Assembly (NCBI GenBank): GCA_964431545.1 | Contig: CAYSLC010000104.1 | Span: 1-18,702 of the forward strand | Reading direction: 5' to 3' | DNA length: 18,702 bases | Source: CAYSLC01 sp964431545 | GTDB lineage: Bacteria; Desulfobacterota; Desulfobacteria; Desulfobacterales; JAABSP01 | In this document: piece by piece, positions 7,124 through 15,113 of the stretch | How positions within the stretch are numbered: the first letter of the stretch is position 1 | Layout: each line of letters starts with the position of its first letter | Notes under the pieces: model-generated | What the model was told of the DNA's origin: nothing | What the model saw: only the letters and a program-made list of their open reading frames with translations | Databases searched by the model: none | Translations under genes and position numbers: made by a program

Positions 7124-8563
7124 CTATGCTTTGAATGCCGCCGTCAGCCCGCGGATCTCGGTCAATTTTTCGGGGTCGACGGGCTCGGGCCGGTGCTCGG
7201 TCCGGATCTTTTTCAGGCGCGCCCCAACGCGGTCCATCAGGGTCGACCGGCCCTGGCTCTCCCACTTGTCATACCCCAGCCGATTCATCAGCTTGGGGCG
7301 CCACTGGGTCGTCCGAAGGTGTTTGAGGGTGTGGGGATGCATGAGGAAGTTGCCCGAACGTCCGGCCTCCCGGATGGCCGTAAGACCCAGGGTCTCCTCG
7401 GTGACCGGGATGCCCCGCTGCATGCGGCGGACCTGATCGATCACCTCATCCATCAACACCACCATTTCCAGGGACCCGGTCCGGCCGAAATCGAGATACC
7501 CCACGTCGTGGTTGAGATTCGAACCGGCCGTCGAGGAGATGAAGGTCAAGAGACCGGCTTCGAAGGTCGCCTGGCCGTCCGGGATCTGCGCATCCGAAGT
7601 GCCGGCGTAGCCCCAGTTGGGCAGATCGAAATAATCGCTCATCTCCACCATGGCCATGTAGGCCATGAGATACTCGGGCGCGTTGTAGGAGCACTGGCCG
7701 GTGGCCATGTCCAGCACGGCCGCGCCCATGCCCATCAGAAACGGGGCCCCCGGGGCCTTCAACTGGTGGATCACCAGGCCGAAGAGGGTTTCGGACAGCC
7801 CCTGGACCACATGCCCGGCGATGGTCATGGGGGCGGTGGAACCGGCGATGGGGGCCGGCGAGTAGACCACCGGCGAGGCGGTCTCCGCGCAGAACAGCAG
7901 CTTGTCGACACTGGGGAAGGGATGCTTGAGAGGGCTGATCGGCTCGGCGTAGTGGATCCAGTAGGGCTTTTCCCGCAGCGCCGCCGCGCCGCCGCGCAGG
8001 ATGACCCCGATCTCCCACATGCGGCTCAGATCGTCCCGCCCCTCGGCGGTATTGACGATCGGTTTGGTGGAATTCTCGGCCATCACCCGGAAGCTCTCCA
8101 GATAGGCCCGGTCCGGAGCGATGTCCTGGGGGTGGGCGAACGACATGACAAAATCGATGTTCGGCAGGGCGTCGGCAACCCTGGCGGCCGCTTCGACGTC
8201 CTCGATGGCGCACTGGTGACGGATCAGACTTTCCGATTCAATGGAATAGATCAGGTCCGAACCGGTGCCGTAATAGGCGTTGCGGCCGGCCAGTTCCATG
8301 GCGGGATCCCCCGCTCGGTCGTAGATCGAAATCGCATGGGGAGCGCTGTCGAGCGCTTTGTGGACCAGGTCGGCGGGGACCATCACCCGATCCTCCCCGT
8401 CGGTCCGGCATCCGGCGTCGTTCAACAGGCCAAGGGCCTCCGGGTGCATCACCTTCATGCCGGTCTCCCCCAATACCCGGAGGGCGGCGTCGAAGATCGC
8501 CGCCTTGTCCGTTTCCGAGAGAAAGGTCAACTTGGGACTGAATGCGGACGGTTCGGTGGTCAT
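7124..8563 (-). CDS. MttB-family (trimethylamine methyltransferase superfamily) corrinoid methyltransferase, non-pyrrolysine type
   Basis: Proteins of this superfamily take a methyl group from a methylamine or a quaternary amine (glycine betaine, proline betaine, carnitine and similar) and pass it to the cob(I)amide of a partner corrinoid protein in the cytoplasm. The 479-residue length is normal for the family. Family-typical segments include LRVLGETGMKVMHPEAL near the N-terminus, APIAGSTAPMTIAGH in the middle, and QCSYNAPEYLMAYMAMVEMSD followed by TSDAQIPDGQA in the C-terminal half. The frame reads through with no internal amber codon, so it is not the pyrrolysine-containing MttB and its substrate need not be trimethylamine. 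An AAAGGAGA site precedes ATG 8563. It follows the AOR-family gene by 38 bases on the same strand, and a matching corrinoid protein gene is divergent at 10681. The methyl donor cannot be read from sequence. Confidence 0.88.
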   Translation of the reverse strand: MTTEPSAFSPKLTFLSETDKAAIFDAALRVLGETGMKVMHPEALGLLNDAGCRTDGEDRVMVPADLVHKALDSAPHAISIYDRAGDPAMELAGRNAYYGTGSDLIYSIESESLIRHQCAIEDVEAAARVADALPNIDFVMSFAHPQDIAPDRAYLESFRVMAENSTKPIVNTAEGRDDLSRMWEIGVILRGGAAALREKPYWIHYAEPISPLKHPFPSVDKLLFCAETASPVVYSPAPIAGSTAPMTIAGHVVQGLSETLFGLVIHQLKAPGAPFLMGMGAAVLDMATGQCSYNAPEYLMAYMAMVEMSDYFDLPNWGYAGTSDAQIPDGQATFEAGLLTFISSTAGSNLNHDVGYLDFGRTGSLEMVVLMDEVIDQVRRMQRGIPVTEETLGLTAIREAGRSGNFLMHPHTLKHLRTTQWRPKLMNRLGYDKWESQGRSTLMDRVGARLKKIRTEHRPEPVDPEKLTEIRGLTAAFKA

Positions 8564-8601
8564 CGGACTCTCCTTTCCAGTGAAAAAACGGCTCTCCGCC
8601 G

Positions 8602-10437
8602 TCAGAGTTCCAGTTCGGTCAGCTTCTCGGGCGTCGGCCGCCCGTTCTCATCCCATCCCATGGCGGCGTAATACTCCGCGCGCATCCGGAGAAAATCCGC
8701 TTTTGCGATGGCGGGCCGGGCGGATTTGAAGAACATCGGCGGCAGGGTGTCGTCCCGGACGGTCGCCCCCCGCTGGTTGTTGAACTGCCGTTCCAGGCAG
8801 GCGATCCGTTCCGCCGACCGGAACAGGTCTTCCGCCGTAAACGGCAGGCCCGTGACGGCGCTGACCAGGTCGGCCTCGCTTTTGAGATCATAGCCGCCGA
8901 TGAGCATCAGGGCCGGCACGCGGCAGAGCCCCAGAGAGTCCAGGGCGATGTTCACCAGAACCGACCGTCGCAGCAGAAGCCCCTTGCCCCTGACGGCCCG
9001 GAAGTCGACCGCCTCGGCGATCCCGAGTTCCCTGGCGGCCGTCTCCCGGCTCCAGCGGTGCTCGAGGGAGGGATAGACATTGCTGTAGTCGCCGCCCCGG
9101 CTGGAAACCGCATAGCCGAGGGCCGTTCCGTGGATCGCGCCCGGATGGTAGGCGGTGACCTCGAGGCCCTTGACGTGGGGCGCGTATGCCTCGGCCCCTT
9201 TTCCGATCGCATGCGCCGCCGCCCGCACGCCCCCCGACAGAACGGCGCCCAGCCCCCGCCCTTCCGCCATCTGTCGGACAAGGGCCTCCATGGCGCCGGC
9301 GTTCCCCCAGCTCAGATCGAGGCCGCCGGCCTCGGCCGGCGTCAAGATGCCGCGATCGTAAAGATCCATGGCAAAGGCGACGGCCCCGGCCGCCGAAATG
9401 GAGTCGAGTCCGAGCCGGGTGCATAGGTTGTCCAGCAGGACGATGGCCTGGATGTCGGTCAACCCGCATCGGGCTCCGAAATTGATCATGGGCTCGAACT
9501 CGGGGCGCGATCCCCGGAATCCCTGATGGGGTCCCGAATCGAACCGGAGTTCGGCTTTGCACCGCACCGGACAATGGAAGCACCCCCGGGACCGGGTGCG
9601 ATAGGGTTTCAACCGCCTGCCGTCGGTCCCTTCGACGCCCTCGAAACCGGCCTGGCGGTAGTTGTAGGCGCCGATGATCCCTTTTTGACCGGCATCGTGA
9701 ACCCAGCCGGCGCCGCCGAACTCCGAAAGGTCGCGGAATTCGGGGGACGCCTTGATCCGCCGGACGTAGTCATCCGCGGCGGCCTTGGCCGCGGGCGGAA
9801 GACGGCCCGTTGAACCGGGCTTTCCATTGCCGACGATCACGGCTTTCAAGTTCTTGGCCCCCATCACGGCGCCCATGCCCGTCCGGCCGGCGCAGTGGTC
9901 CTCGCCGGAAACGATACAGGCGATGGCCGCCCGGTTTTCTCCGGCCGGACCGATGGCCATCATTTTCAGGCGGCTGTCCCCGAGGGACCGTCGGATCGCC
10001 GCCTGGGTTTCCTGGGTGTCCATCCCCCAGAACGGACGGGCGTCCCGAATCTCGATGGCGCCGTCGTCCACGGAAATATAGACCGGATGGGCCGCTTTCC
10101 CGCGCACGATCAGACTCTGGATGCCGCATGCACGCAATCGGGCGCCGACATACCCGCCCACATTGGCGCTGCCGAGGAGCCCGGTGAGCGGGGAGAGGCT
10201 GTTGACGTGGAGCCGCGCGGACGTCGGCGCGGCGGTCCCGGTGAGAAGCCCGCCGGAAAAAAGAATCCTGTTTTCAGGCCCCAGCGGCCCGGCATCGTTC
10301 GGCAAACGGTTCCGGAGATGCCGGACGTTGAATCCACGCCCCCCCAGGTACCGGAACACATCTTGCGGCTCCACCCCGCGCCGTTCGACACGGCGGGTAT
10401 TCAAATCGATTTCGACAATCTGTCCAATCGGGAACAT
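8602..10437 (-). CDS. Aldehyde:ferredoxin oxidoreductase family tungstoenzyme
   Basis: AOR-family enzymes oxidise aldehydes to carboxylic acids with ferredoxin as electron acceptor, using a tungsten-bispyranopterin and one 4Fe-4S cluster. At 611 residues it matches the roughly 605 of the Pyrococcus enzyme. Cluster ligands are C286, C289 and C293 (CFHCPVRC) plus C505 in DSLGLC; the latter is also the second pterin-binding motif. The first pterin motif appears as LGLDSISAAG near residues 342-351. RPEFEPM near 311-317 carries the family's conserved acidic residues. The N-terminal domain holds the usual LGGRGFN (31-37) and SARLHVNSLSPLTG (73-86). No signal peptide is present. It is the first gene of a two-gene minus-strand operon with the MttB-family gene. 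No strong Shine-Dalgarno was seen before ATG 10437, only GGTGG. Aldehyde specificity and tungsten versus molybdenum are not decided by sequence. Confidence 0.9.
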   Translation of the reverse strand: MFPIGQIVEIDLNTRRVERRGVEPQDVFRYLGGRGFNVRHLRNRLPNDAGPLGPENRILFSGGLLTGTAAPTSARLHVNSLSPLTGLLGSANVGGYVGARLRACGIQSLIVRGKAAHPVYISVDDGAIEIRDARPFWGMDTQETQAAIRRSLGDSRLKMMAIGPAGENRAAIACIVSGEDHCAGRTGMGAVMGAKNLKAVIVGNGKPGSTGRLPPAAKAAADDYVRRIKASPEFRDLSEFGGAGWVHDAGQKGIIGAYNYRQAGFEGVEGTDGRRLKPYRTRSRGCFHCPVRCKAELRFDSGPHQGFRGSRPEFEPMINFGARCGLTDIQAIVLLDNLCTRLGLDSISAAGAVAFAMDLYDRGILTPAEAGGLDLSWGNAGAMEALVRQMAEGRGLGAVLSGGVRAAAHAIGKGAEAYAPHVKGLEVTAYHPGAIHGTALGYAVSSRGGDYSNVYPSLEHRWSRETAARELGIAEAVDFRAVRGKGLLLRRSVLVNIALDSLGLCRVPALMLIGGYDLKSEADLVSAVTGLPFTAEDLFRSAERIACLERQFNNQRGATVRDDTLPPMFFKSARPAIAKADFLRMRAEYYAAMGWDENGRPTPEKLTELEL

Positions 10438-10484
10438 GCCAAGCCACCACCATTCTCGGCCGAGGTTCAGAAAAAAAGCGCTTT

Positions 10485-10513
10485 AAATTAATGGAAAAAC
10501 GGCAAGGGGTCAA
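10485..10513 (-). promoter_or_regulatory. Possible promoter of the AOR/MttB-family operon
   Basis: The 243-base divergent gap (10438-10680) holds an AT-rich island. On the minus strand TTGACC (plus 10508-10513) and TAATTT (10485-10490) are separated by exactly 17 bases. The -10 match is only moderate. On the plus strand I see TTGTCA followed by TATTAG with 15-base spacing near 10544-10570, too poor to call as the corrinoid gene promoter. Confidence 0.35.
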
Positions 10514-10680
10514 TCGGAAAAACAGGCCGGCGGAAGGTTTTCCTTGTCAAAACGGGTGGGGCTGTATTAGAGGGGTGGCGGGCGTCCCCGGCGGTGCGGT
10601 CCATCCGGGAAACGGAAGTAACGGCGGGCGGAACCGGCGGGAGGATTTTTTCAATACAGTCATTGGTGGAGGAAGGGGAA

Positions 10681-11316
10681 TTGTTTGAATCGAATCTGTT
10701 GACGGAAGCGGTGATGGCCGGTGACGAACAAAAGGTCTCGACCCTCGTGCAGGCGGCGCTGGATCGAAATGTCGCGCCCGGAGAGATCCTGTCCGGCGGA
10801 TTGATTGCCGGCATGGATCTGGTGGGTGAAAAAATGGAGCAAGGGGAGATGTTTATCCCCGAAGTGCTCATGGCGGCCCACGCCATGAGCAGCGGAATGA
10901 AGCTTCTGAAACCCCTTCTCGGTGTAGCGGGGGGGGCGGCCAAGGGAAGGGTGGTGATCGGAACCGTGAGGGGGGACCTGCACGATATCGGCAAGAATCT
11001 GGTGGCGATGATGATCGAGAGCACCGGCATGGACGTCCACAATCTGGGGGTGGATATCCCGCCGGAAACGTTTGTGGAAGAGGTCCGGAACAGAGGGGCC
11101 GACCTGCTGTGCCTGTCGGCGATGCTGACCACCACCATGCAGATGATGAAAAAGACCATAGAGGCGGTCACGGCGGCCGGACTGCGAGACGGCGTCAAGA
11201 TCATGGTCGGCGGATCGCCGGTCTCCAAGGAGTTCGCCGCCATGATCGGCGCGGACGGCTATGCCCCGGACGACCGTTCGGCGGCCAGGATGGCCAGGGC
11301 GTTTGTCGGCGTATAG
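10681..11316 (+). CDS. Corrinoid (B12-binding) methyl-carrier protein, MttC/MtgC type
   Basis: This is the methyl carrier of a methyltransferase system: its cobalamin accepts a methyl group from the MttB-type enzyme and passes it on, usually to tetrahydrofolate. The start is placed at TTG 10681 because GGAGG lies 8 bases upstream and this gives 211 residues, the normal size. An N-terminal four-helix cap domain covers about residues 1-85 (with FIPEVLMAAHAMSSGM). The Rossmann B12 domain follows, with the DLHDIGKN motif (D99, base-off ligand H101), SAMLTTTM at 146-153, VGGSP at 176-180 and DGYAPD at 192-197. It is transcribed divergently from the AOR/MttB-family operon and ends 14 bases before the convergent ThDP gene with no visible terminator. 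No methylcobalamin:THF methyltransferase or RamA-like reductive activator is in the window, so those partners must be elsewhere. Confidence 0.92.
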   Translation: MFESNLLTEAVMAGDEQKVSTLVQAALDRNVAPGEILSGGLIAGMDLVGEKMEQGEMFIPEVLMAAHAMSSGMKLLKPLLGVAGGAAKGRVVIGTVRGDLHDIGKNLVAMMIESTGMDVHNLGVDIPPETFVEEVRNRGADLLCLSAMLTTTMQMMKKTIEAVTAAGLRDGVKIMVGGSPVSKEFAAMIGADGYAPDDRSAARMARAFVGV

Positions 11317-11330
11317 CCCCCGCGCCGCCC

Positions 11331-13106
11331 CTATCCCGTGATCTTTCGCGCCATGGCCCGGCCGATGAACCGGAACTTGTCCCCCAGGGGGAACCGCTTG
11401 AGCACCGTCTTCACCGTCCCCTTGGTGAACCGGGTCCGCCGGGAGTAGTCGATCCGCGTGTCCACGATCACCGCCCGCCCCCCGCCGGCCAGCTCCAGGG
11501 CCGTGGGGAGAATCAGCCGGGCTTCGTCGTTGGTCCGGATCTCCAGGTAGGTGGCGCCGGTGGCCTTGGCCACCCCCTCCAGGCGGATGTCCCCCAGGAT
11601 CGTACACGTCTTCCGGTTGAAGGGGATCTCCTGGGCCTGGGAGATCTGGGAAAGCTCCCCGTCGTGGAAGACGAAGTAGGCGATCCCCAGACGATTGGTG
11701 GTGGCGGTGAGGATCTCCATGCAGGTCATCAGAAAGGCGCCGTCCCCCACGATCCCCACCACCTGTTTGTCCGGGTTGGCCATCTTGGCCCCGATGGCCG
11801 CCGGCACGCAGTACCCCATGCAGTTGAAATCGGTGGGGCAGATAAAGTGTCGGGACCGAAGCACGGGAAAGAGTTCCGCTGCCAGGTAGGTGTGGTTCCC
11901 GTCGTCCACCACCGTGATGGCGTCCTCCGAAAGGTGTTTCCGGAGGAGATCGAAGAAGTGGGCCGGGTTGACCCGGTCGTTGACCGCGGCCCGCCACTCC
12001 CGCCGGTAGAGGGCCTTGTCCCGGGCGATGCGGTCCCGGAGCGGCCCCACCTTCCGAAGGGGGCCGATCCGCCGGTCCCCGAGTCCGGCGACGAGCGCCG
12101 CCAGGACCGCCCCGGCATCCCCCTGGATCGCCACCCTGGCCGGGTAGTTCCGGTGGAACACCTCCGGGTTGATGTCCACGTGGATGAGGTTCTCCGGGAC
12201 CGGGGCGCCGTAGCTTCCGGTGGGGATCTCCGCGAACCGGACCCCCACGGCCACCAGGCAGTCGCACTCCTTGAAGGCGTTTTCGGCGGCCGGCACGGCG
12301 CTGGGGCCGAACCCCATGCCCACGTGGAGCGGATGGGTGGCGGGAAAGACGCTCAGTCCCTGGAGGGTGGTGGAGACCGGGGCCTCCAGGGCTTCGGCCA
12401 GCCGGACGCACAGGTCCGCGCGGTCCCGGCACCCCCATCCCAGAAAGAGACCCGGAAAGCGGGCGGTCTCCAGCAGATCGAGGGCCTCGTTGATCTTCTT
12501 TCCGTCCACGGGATCGGGCTCGGAGACCGGCGCGAAGGCGGGGAGATCCCCGGCCTCCCCCTTGAAGAGCTGGAGGTCCGCGGGGATCTCCACGAAGACC
12601 GGCCCCGGTTCTCCGGAGGTGGCGATCCGATAGGCCTCGAAGAGGGTCGGAACGATCTCCCGGTGCTCCCGGATCAGGAAGGTCTTCTTGGTGACGGCGG
12701 AAAGGAGCCGGTGGTGGTCGAGGTCGTGGAGCTGGTAGGCCCGGCCGGTGTCCCGGCGGATCCCCCCGCAGAGGACCAGCATGGGGATCCCGTCCAGAAA
12801 CGCCTCCCCGATGCCGCTCATGGCGTGGGTGATCCCGGCCGCCGGAACGATCACCAGGGTCCCGATGTTGGGACTGGTGCGGCTGACGGCGTCGGCCATG
12901 AACGCGGCGCCCCCTTCGTGGGTCACCAGCACCGGACGGATCTTTTCGGAGCTGTTGAGGGCGTCGTAGATTTCGGTGTTCTGAACCCCCGGGATGCCGA
13001 AGGTGTAGGTGACCGGGAGCTGCTCCAGGGCGTGGACCACGAGCTGGGCCCCGGTACGCTTTTTCCCGTCGGGTGTCGCCGATGATACGGATGCGGTTTC
13101 GGTCAT
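11331..13106 (-). CDS. Thiamine-diphosphate enzyme, acetolactate-synthase-like
   Basis: The 591-residue protein has the three-domain layout of the acetolactate synthase/pyruvate decarboxylase family, which makes or breaks C-C bonds next to a keto group. The N-terminal PYR domain shows FGIPGVQNTEIYDAL and THEGGAAFMADA, where E64 is the expected catalytic Glu that activates ThDP. A central Rossmann-like domain follows. The C-terminal PP domain carries the ThDP/Mg motif starting GDG at about 454-456, ending in HDGELSQ where many relatives have an Asn pair. AGGAGA precedes ATG 13106. The start overlaps the stop of the FAD dehydrogenase as ATGA, so the two are translationally coupled. No small regulatory subunit (IlvN) or other branched-chain genes are nearby, so housekeeping acetolactate synthase is unlikely. 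Substrate unknown. Confidence 0.82.
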   Translation of the reverse strand: MTETASVSSATPDGKKRTGAQLVVHALEQLPVTYTFGIPGVQNTEIYDALNSSEKIRPVLVTHEGGAAFMADAVSRTSPNIGTLVIVPAAGITHAMSGIGEAFLDGIPMLVLCGGIRRDTGRAYQLHDLDHHRLLSAVTKKTFLIREHREIVPTLFEAYRIATSGEPGPVFVEIPADLQLFKGEAGDLPAFAPVSEPDPVDGKKINEALDLLETARFPGLFLGWGCRDRADLCVRLAEALEAPVSTTLQGLSVFPATHPLHVGMGFGPSAVPAAENAFKECDCLVAVGVRFAEIPTGSYGAPVPENLIHVDINPEVFHRNYPARVAIQGDAGAVLAALVAGLGDRRIGPLRKVGPLRDRIARDKALYRREWRAAVNDRVNPAHFFDLLRKHLSEDAITVVDDGNHTYLAAELFPVLRSRHFICPTDFNCMGYCVPAAIGAKMANPDKQVVGIVGDGAFLMTCMEILTATTNRLGIAYFVFHDGELSQISQAQEIPFNRKTCTILGDIRLEGVAKATGATYLEIRTNDEARLILPTALELAGGGRAVIVDTRIDYSRRTRFTKGTVKTVLKRFPLGDKFRFIGRAMARKITG

Positions 13107-14731
13107 GGGTTCTCTCCTGATAGGGCGGCGGCCGCCATCTGGCCGGTGAGCACACAGCTTCCCAGAAATGTCCCCTCCAGAGCGCCCACGCCGTGGATCC
13201 CGCCGCCGCCGAAACCGGCGCTCTCCCCCACGGCGAAAAGACCCGGAATGGGCCGCCCCACGCCGTCCAGGACCCGGCACGACAGGTCGGTCTGGATCCC
13301 TCCGAGACTCTTGCGGCTCAGAATGAACAACCGGATGGCGATGAGGGGCATGGCTCCGGGGTCGACGATCTTCTGGAACCGGCACAGCCGGACCCGGTCC
13401 CACCGGTAGGCGCGGAAGTCCGCCAGCCGCCGGAGCTGGTCGTCATTGAAAAAGCGCCGGCCCCTGTCGATCTTCTCGTCATAGGCTCGAATCTCGGCCT
13501 CCAGGACCTCCGGATCGATGGTGTACGGATTCCCCATCTCATTGATCTTCCGGACCAGCTCCGGGACCGATCCGGCCACCACGAAATCTTGGGACTCCCG
13601 GAGAAGCCGCCGCACCAGGTCCCGGTTGCCGAAGATCATCTCCCGGAGGATCCGCAGGCGCCGCCGCTCCCGGAAGGCGGTCATGTAGTCGCAGCCGGAG
13701 ACGGCCAGCTCCCGGGCCGCGATCCGCCAGTTGAGGATCTGGAAGGAGTACCGCCCCGGCTGGCGGCAGATCCGCTCCACCAGATACCGGGTGTCGGTGC
13801 CGGTCATGAGCGGCACCGGGCCGATCCGCTCCCCTTTGGCGTTGACCCAGAGGGCGGACCGGGGCGGCACCAGGCTCAGGCCGTGCATGAGCCGGTCGGG
13901 CTTGGGGTGGGTGATGCCGGCGGCGTAGTGCCACTGCTTGTCCAGGTGGGTGAGGGTCCCGCCCAGGTCCCCCACCTGATCGTGGAGAAGCCCGTCGGCG
14001 AACCGGTGGGACCCGTTTAACAGGGTCTCCGGGGGTGCTCCCCAGTCGGGGTACCAGTGGCGCCGGACCCGGGTCAGGTCGCCGCCGCAGATGCCGCCGG
14101 CCGCCACCACCACGGCCCCGCCCTCGGCCTCGAAGGTCCCCTCCCCCTCCTCCAGCCGCCCCGCGCACCCGGTGACGCTCCCGTTGGTTCGGACCAGCCG
14201 CTCGACCCGGTGGTGGAACCGGATGTCGAGCAGATCCCGGTAGGGGTGGCCGTTGAGGTGGCGCAGCAGCGGCCCCACGATCCCCGGCCCGGTTCCCCAG
14301 GCGATGTGCCATCGGGGCAGGGAATTGCCGGGGCGGAAGAGGCCCCGCTCGGGCCAGTTGACGGCGGGCATGAACCGCACCGAGCGCCGGACAAGCCAAT
14401 CCCAGATCATCTCCCGGGACTTGGTGACGTAGACGCCGGCCCATTGTTTGGGCCACTCGTCCCCCTCGCCGAACCGGGCCGCGCCGTGCCAGTCGGCCAG
14501 GGCCAGTGCCGGGTCATCCCGGATCCCGGAGCGGCGCTGCAAGGGGGTGTCCACCATCATCACCCCGCCGAAGGACTCCCGGGCCAGGCCGCCGAGCCGC
14601 TCCGGACGGTCCCGGTCGAGCATCACCACCCGAACCCCCCGGTCGATGAGGCAAAGGGCCGTGACGATGCCCGCCAGTCCCCCGCCGATGATGATCACGT
14701 CTCCGCTGTAGCTCCGATGTCCGATCTCCAC
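13103..14731 (-). CDS. FAD-binding dehydrogenase (flavoprotein related to KstD/FrdA family)
   Basis: This predicted cytoplasmic 542-residue flavoprotein belongs to the FAD_binding_2 superfamily, which includes 3-ketosteroid dehydrogenases and fumarate reductases. GTG 14731 is the preferred start: AAGGAG lies 5 bases upstream and the dinucleotide-binding fold begins at once (DVIIIGGGLAGIVTA, glycines 16, 18 and 21). Further features are LGGLARESFGGVMMVDTPLQ, WHIAWGTGPGIV, a VVVAAGGICGG strand, and the C-terminal FAD-closing motif near GLFAVGESAGFGGGGIHG. Its overall pattern resembles the poorly characterised putative FAD-binding dehydrogenases rather than true KstD. Its stop overlaps the ThDP enzyme start, so the products are probably made in fixed ratio and act on one pathway. 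ATG 14794 is in frame but lacks a Shine-Dalgarno and overlaps the proposed -10 box. Confidence 0.85.
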   Translation of the reverse strand: MEIGHRSYSGDVIIIGGGLAGIVTALCLIDRGVRVVMLDRDRPERLGGLARESFGGVMMVDTPLQRRSGIRDDPALALADWHGAARFGEGDEWPKQWAGVYVTKSREMIWDWLVRRSVRFMPAVNWPERGLFRPGNSLPRWHIAWGTGPGIVGPLLRHLNGHPYRDLLDIRFHHRVERLVRTNGSVTGCAGRLEEGEGTFEAEGGAVVVAAGGICGGDLTRVRRHWYPDWGAPPETLLNGSHRFADGLLHDQVGDLGGTLTHLDKQWHYAAGITHPKPDRLMHGLSLVPPRSALWVNAKGERIGPVPLMTGTDTRYLVERICRQPGRYSFQILNWRIAARELAVSGCDYMTAFRERRRLRILREMIFGNRDLVRRLLRESQDFVVAGSVPELVRKINEMGNPYTIDPEVLEAEIRAYDEKIDRGRRFFNDDQLRRLADFRAYRWDRVRLCRFQKIVDPGAMPLIAIRLFILSRKSLGGIQTDLSCRVLDGVGRPIPGLFAVGESAGFGGGGIHGVGALEGTFLGSCVLTGQMAAAALSGENP

Positions 14732-14792
14732 TTGCGCTCCTTTGATCCATGACGCCCCGATCCGCTCCGTGCGCTTTTCCGCTGGAAGGTCC

Positions 14793-14821
14793 ATAAAAGC
14801 AGAAATAAAGGGGGATGGCAA
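14793..14821 (-). promoter_or_regulatory. Probable promoter of the FAD-dehydrogenase/ThDP-enzyme operon
   Basis: On the minus strand TTGCCA (plus 14816-14821) and TTTTAT (14793-14798) lie exactly 17 bases apart. Transcription would start near 14786, giving a leader of about 55 bases to GTG 14731. This supports the GTG start over ATG 14794. Confidence 0.5.
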
Positions 14822-14892
14822 TATCGAAATGGATGAATTGTCCGGTTTCCGGGGGGGACTTGGGCGGGGCCGAAAAAAACGTCGCCTTTTTC

Positions 14893-14921
14893 TTGACAAC
14901 GAGACCGGCGGGTGGTATCAA
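14893..14921 (+). promoter_or_regulatory. Promoter of tRNA-Val
   Basis: A perfect TTGACA (14893-14898) is followed after exactly 17 bases by TATCAA (14916-14921), so transcription should start near 14928. The short leader contains a small hairpin (AGTCCC/GGGACT, 14931-14944) just before the tRNA. Confidence 0.7.
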
Positions 14922-14952
14922 ACGAATCCTAGTCCCAAGGGACTGGCCCCAT

Positions 14953-15027
14953 AGGCACGTAGCTCAGGGGGAGAGCGCTACCCTGACACGGTAGAGGTCG
15001 TTGGTTCAAATCCAATCGTGCCTACCA
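14953..15027 (+). tRNA. tRNA-Val (anticodon GAC)
   Basis: The sequence folds into a full cloverleaf. The acceptor stem is AGGCACG/CGTGCCT, the D stem GCTC/GAGC, the anticodon stem CTACC/GGTAG with loop CTGACAC (anticodon GAC), and the T stem GTTGG/CCAAT with loop TTCAAAT. Discriminator A and an encoded CCA (15025-15027) complete it. It has its own promoter and terminator. Its 3' end faces the lower-GC ATPase/protease module, which makes it a candidate integration site. Confidence 0.96.
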
Positions 15028-15037
15028 GACGATCCAA

Positions 15038-15068
15038 GGGGTCACGGTCTACGCCGTGGCCCCTTTTT
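15038..15068 (+). terminator. Rho-independent terminator of tRNA-Val
   Basis: GGGGTCACGG pairs with CCGTGGCCCC (one G-U pair) around a 6-base loop and is followed by TTTTT, 10 bases after the tRNA. It ends about 45 bases before the stop of the opposing protease gene. Confidence 0.88.
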
Positions 15069-15113
15069 GCGTCACCCGAATCCCATCTCCGCACTTTTCG
15101 AGATTTCTGCCGC

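Noticed and set aside
7124..8563. Pyrrolysine-containing trimethylamine methyltransferase
   Set aside because: The frame is continuous with no in-frame amber codon.
7193..8671. A 492-codon plus-strand frame opposite the MttB-family gene
   Set aside because: It is antisense to a strongly conserved family and has no recognisable domain.
11109..13085. A 658-codon plus-strand frame opposite the ThDP enzyme
   Set aside because: Shadow composition (His/Gly/Val/Asp/Pro), beginning inside the corrinoid gene in another frame.
11331..13106. Housekeeping acetolactate synthase (IlvB)
   Set aside because: No regulatory subunit or branched-chain neighbours, and the ThDP motif differs; only the family can be supported.
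10660..13155. An 831-codon minus-strand open frame over the ThDP enzyme and corrinoid genes
   Set aside because: Its composition is Arg/Gly/Pro-rich nonsense, and it overlaps two genes with clear catalytic motifs in other frames.
14732..14794. ATG 14794 as start of the FAD dehydrogenase
   Set aside because: No Shine-Dalgarno, overlaps the candidate -10 box, and adds a non-family extension before the nucleotide-binding fold.
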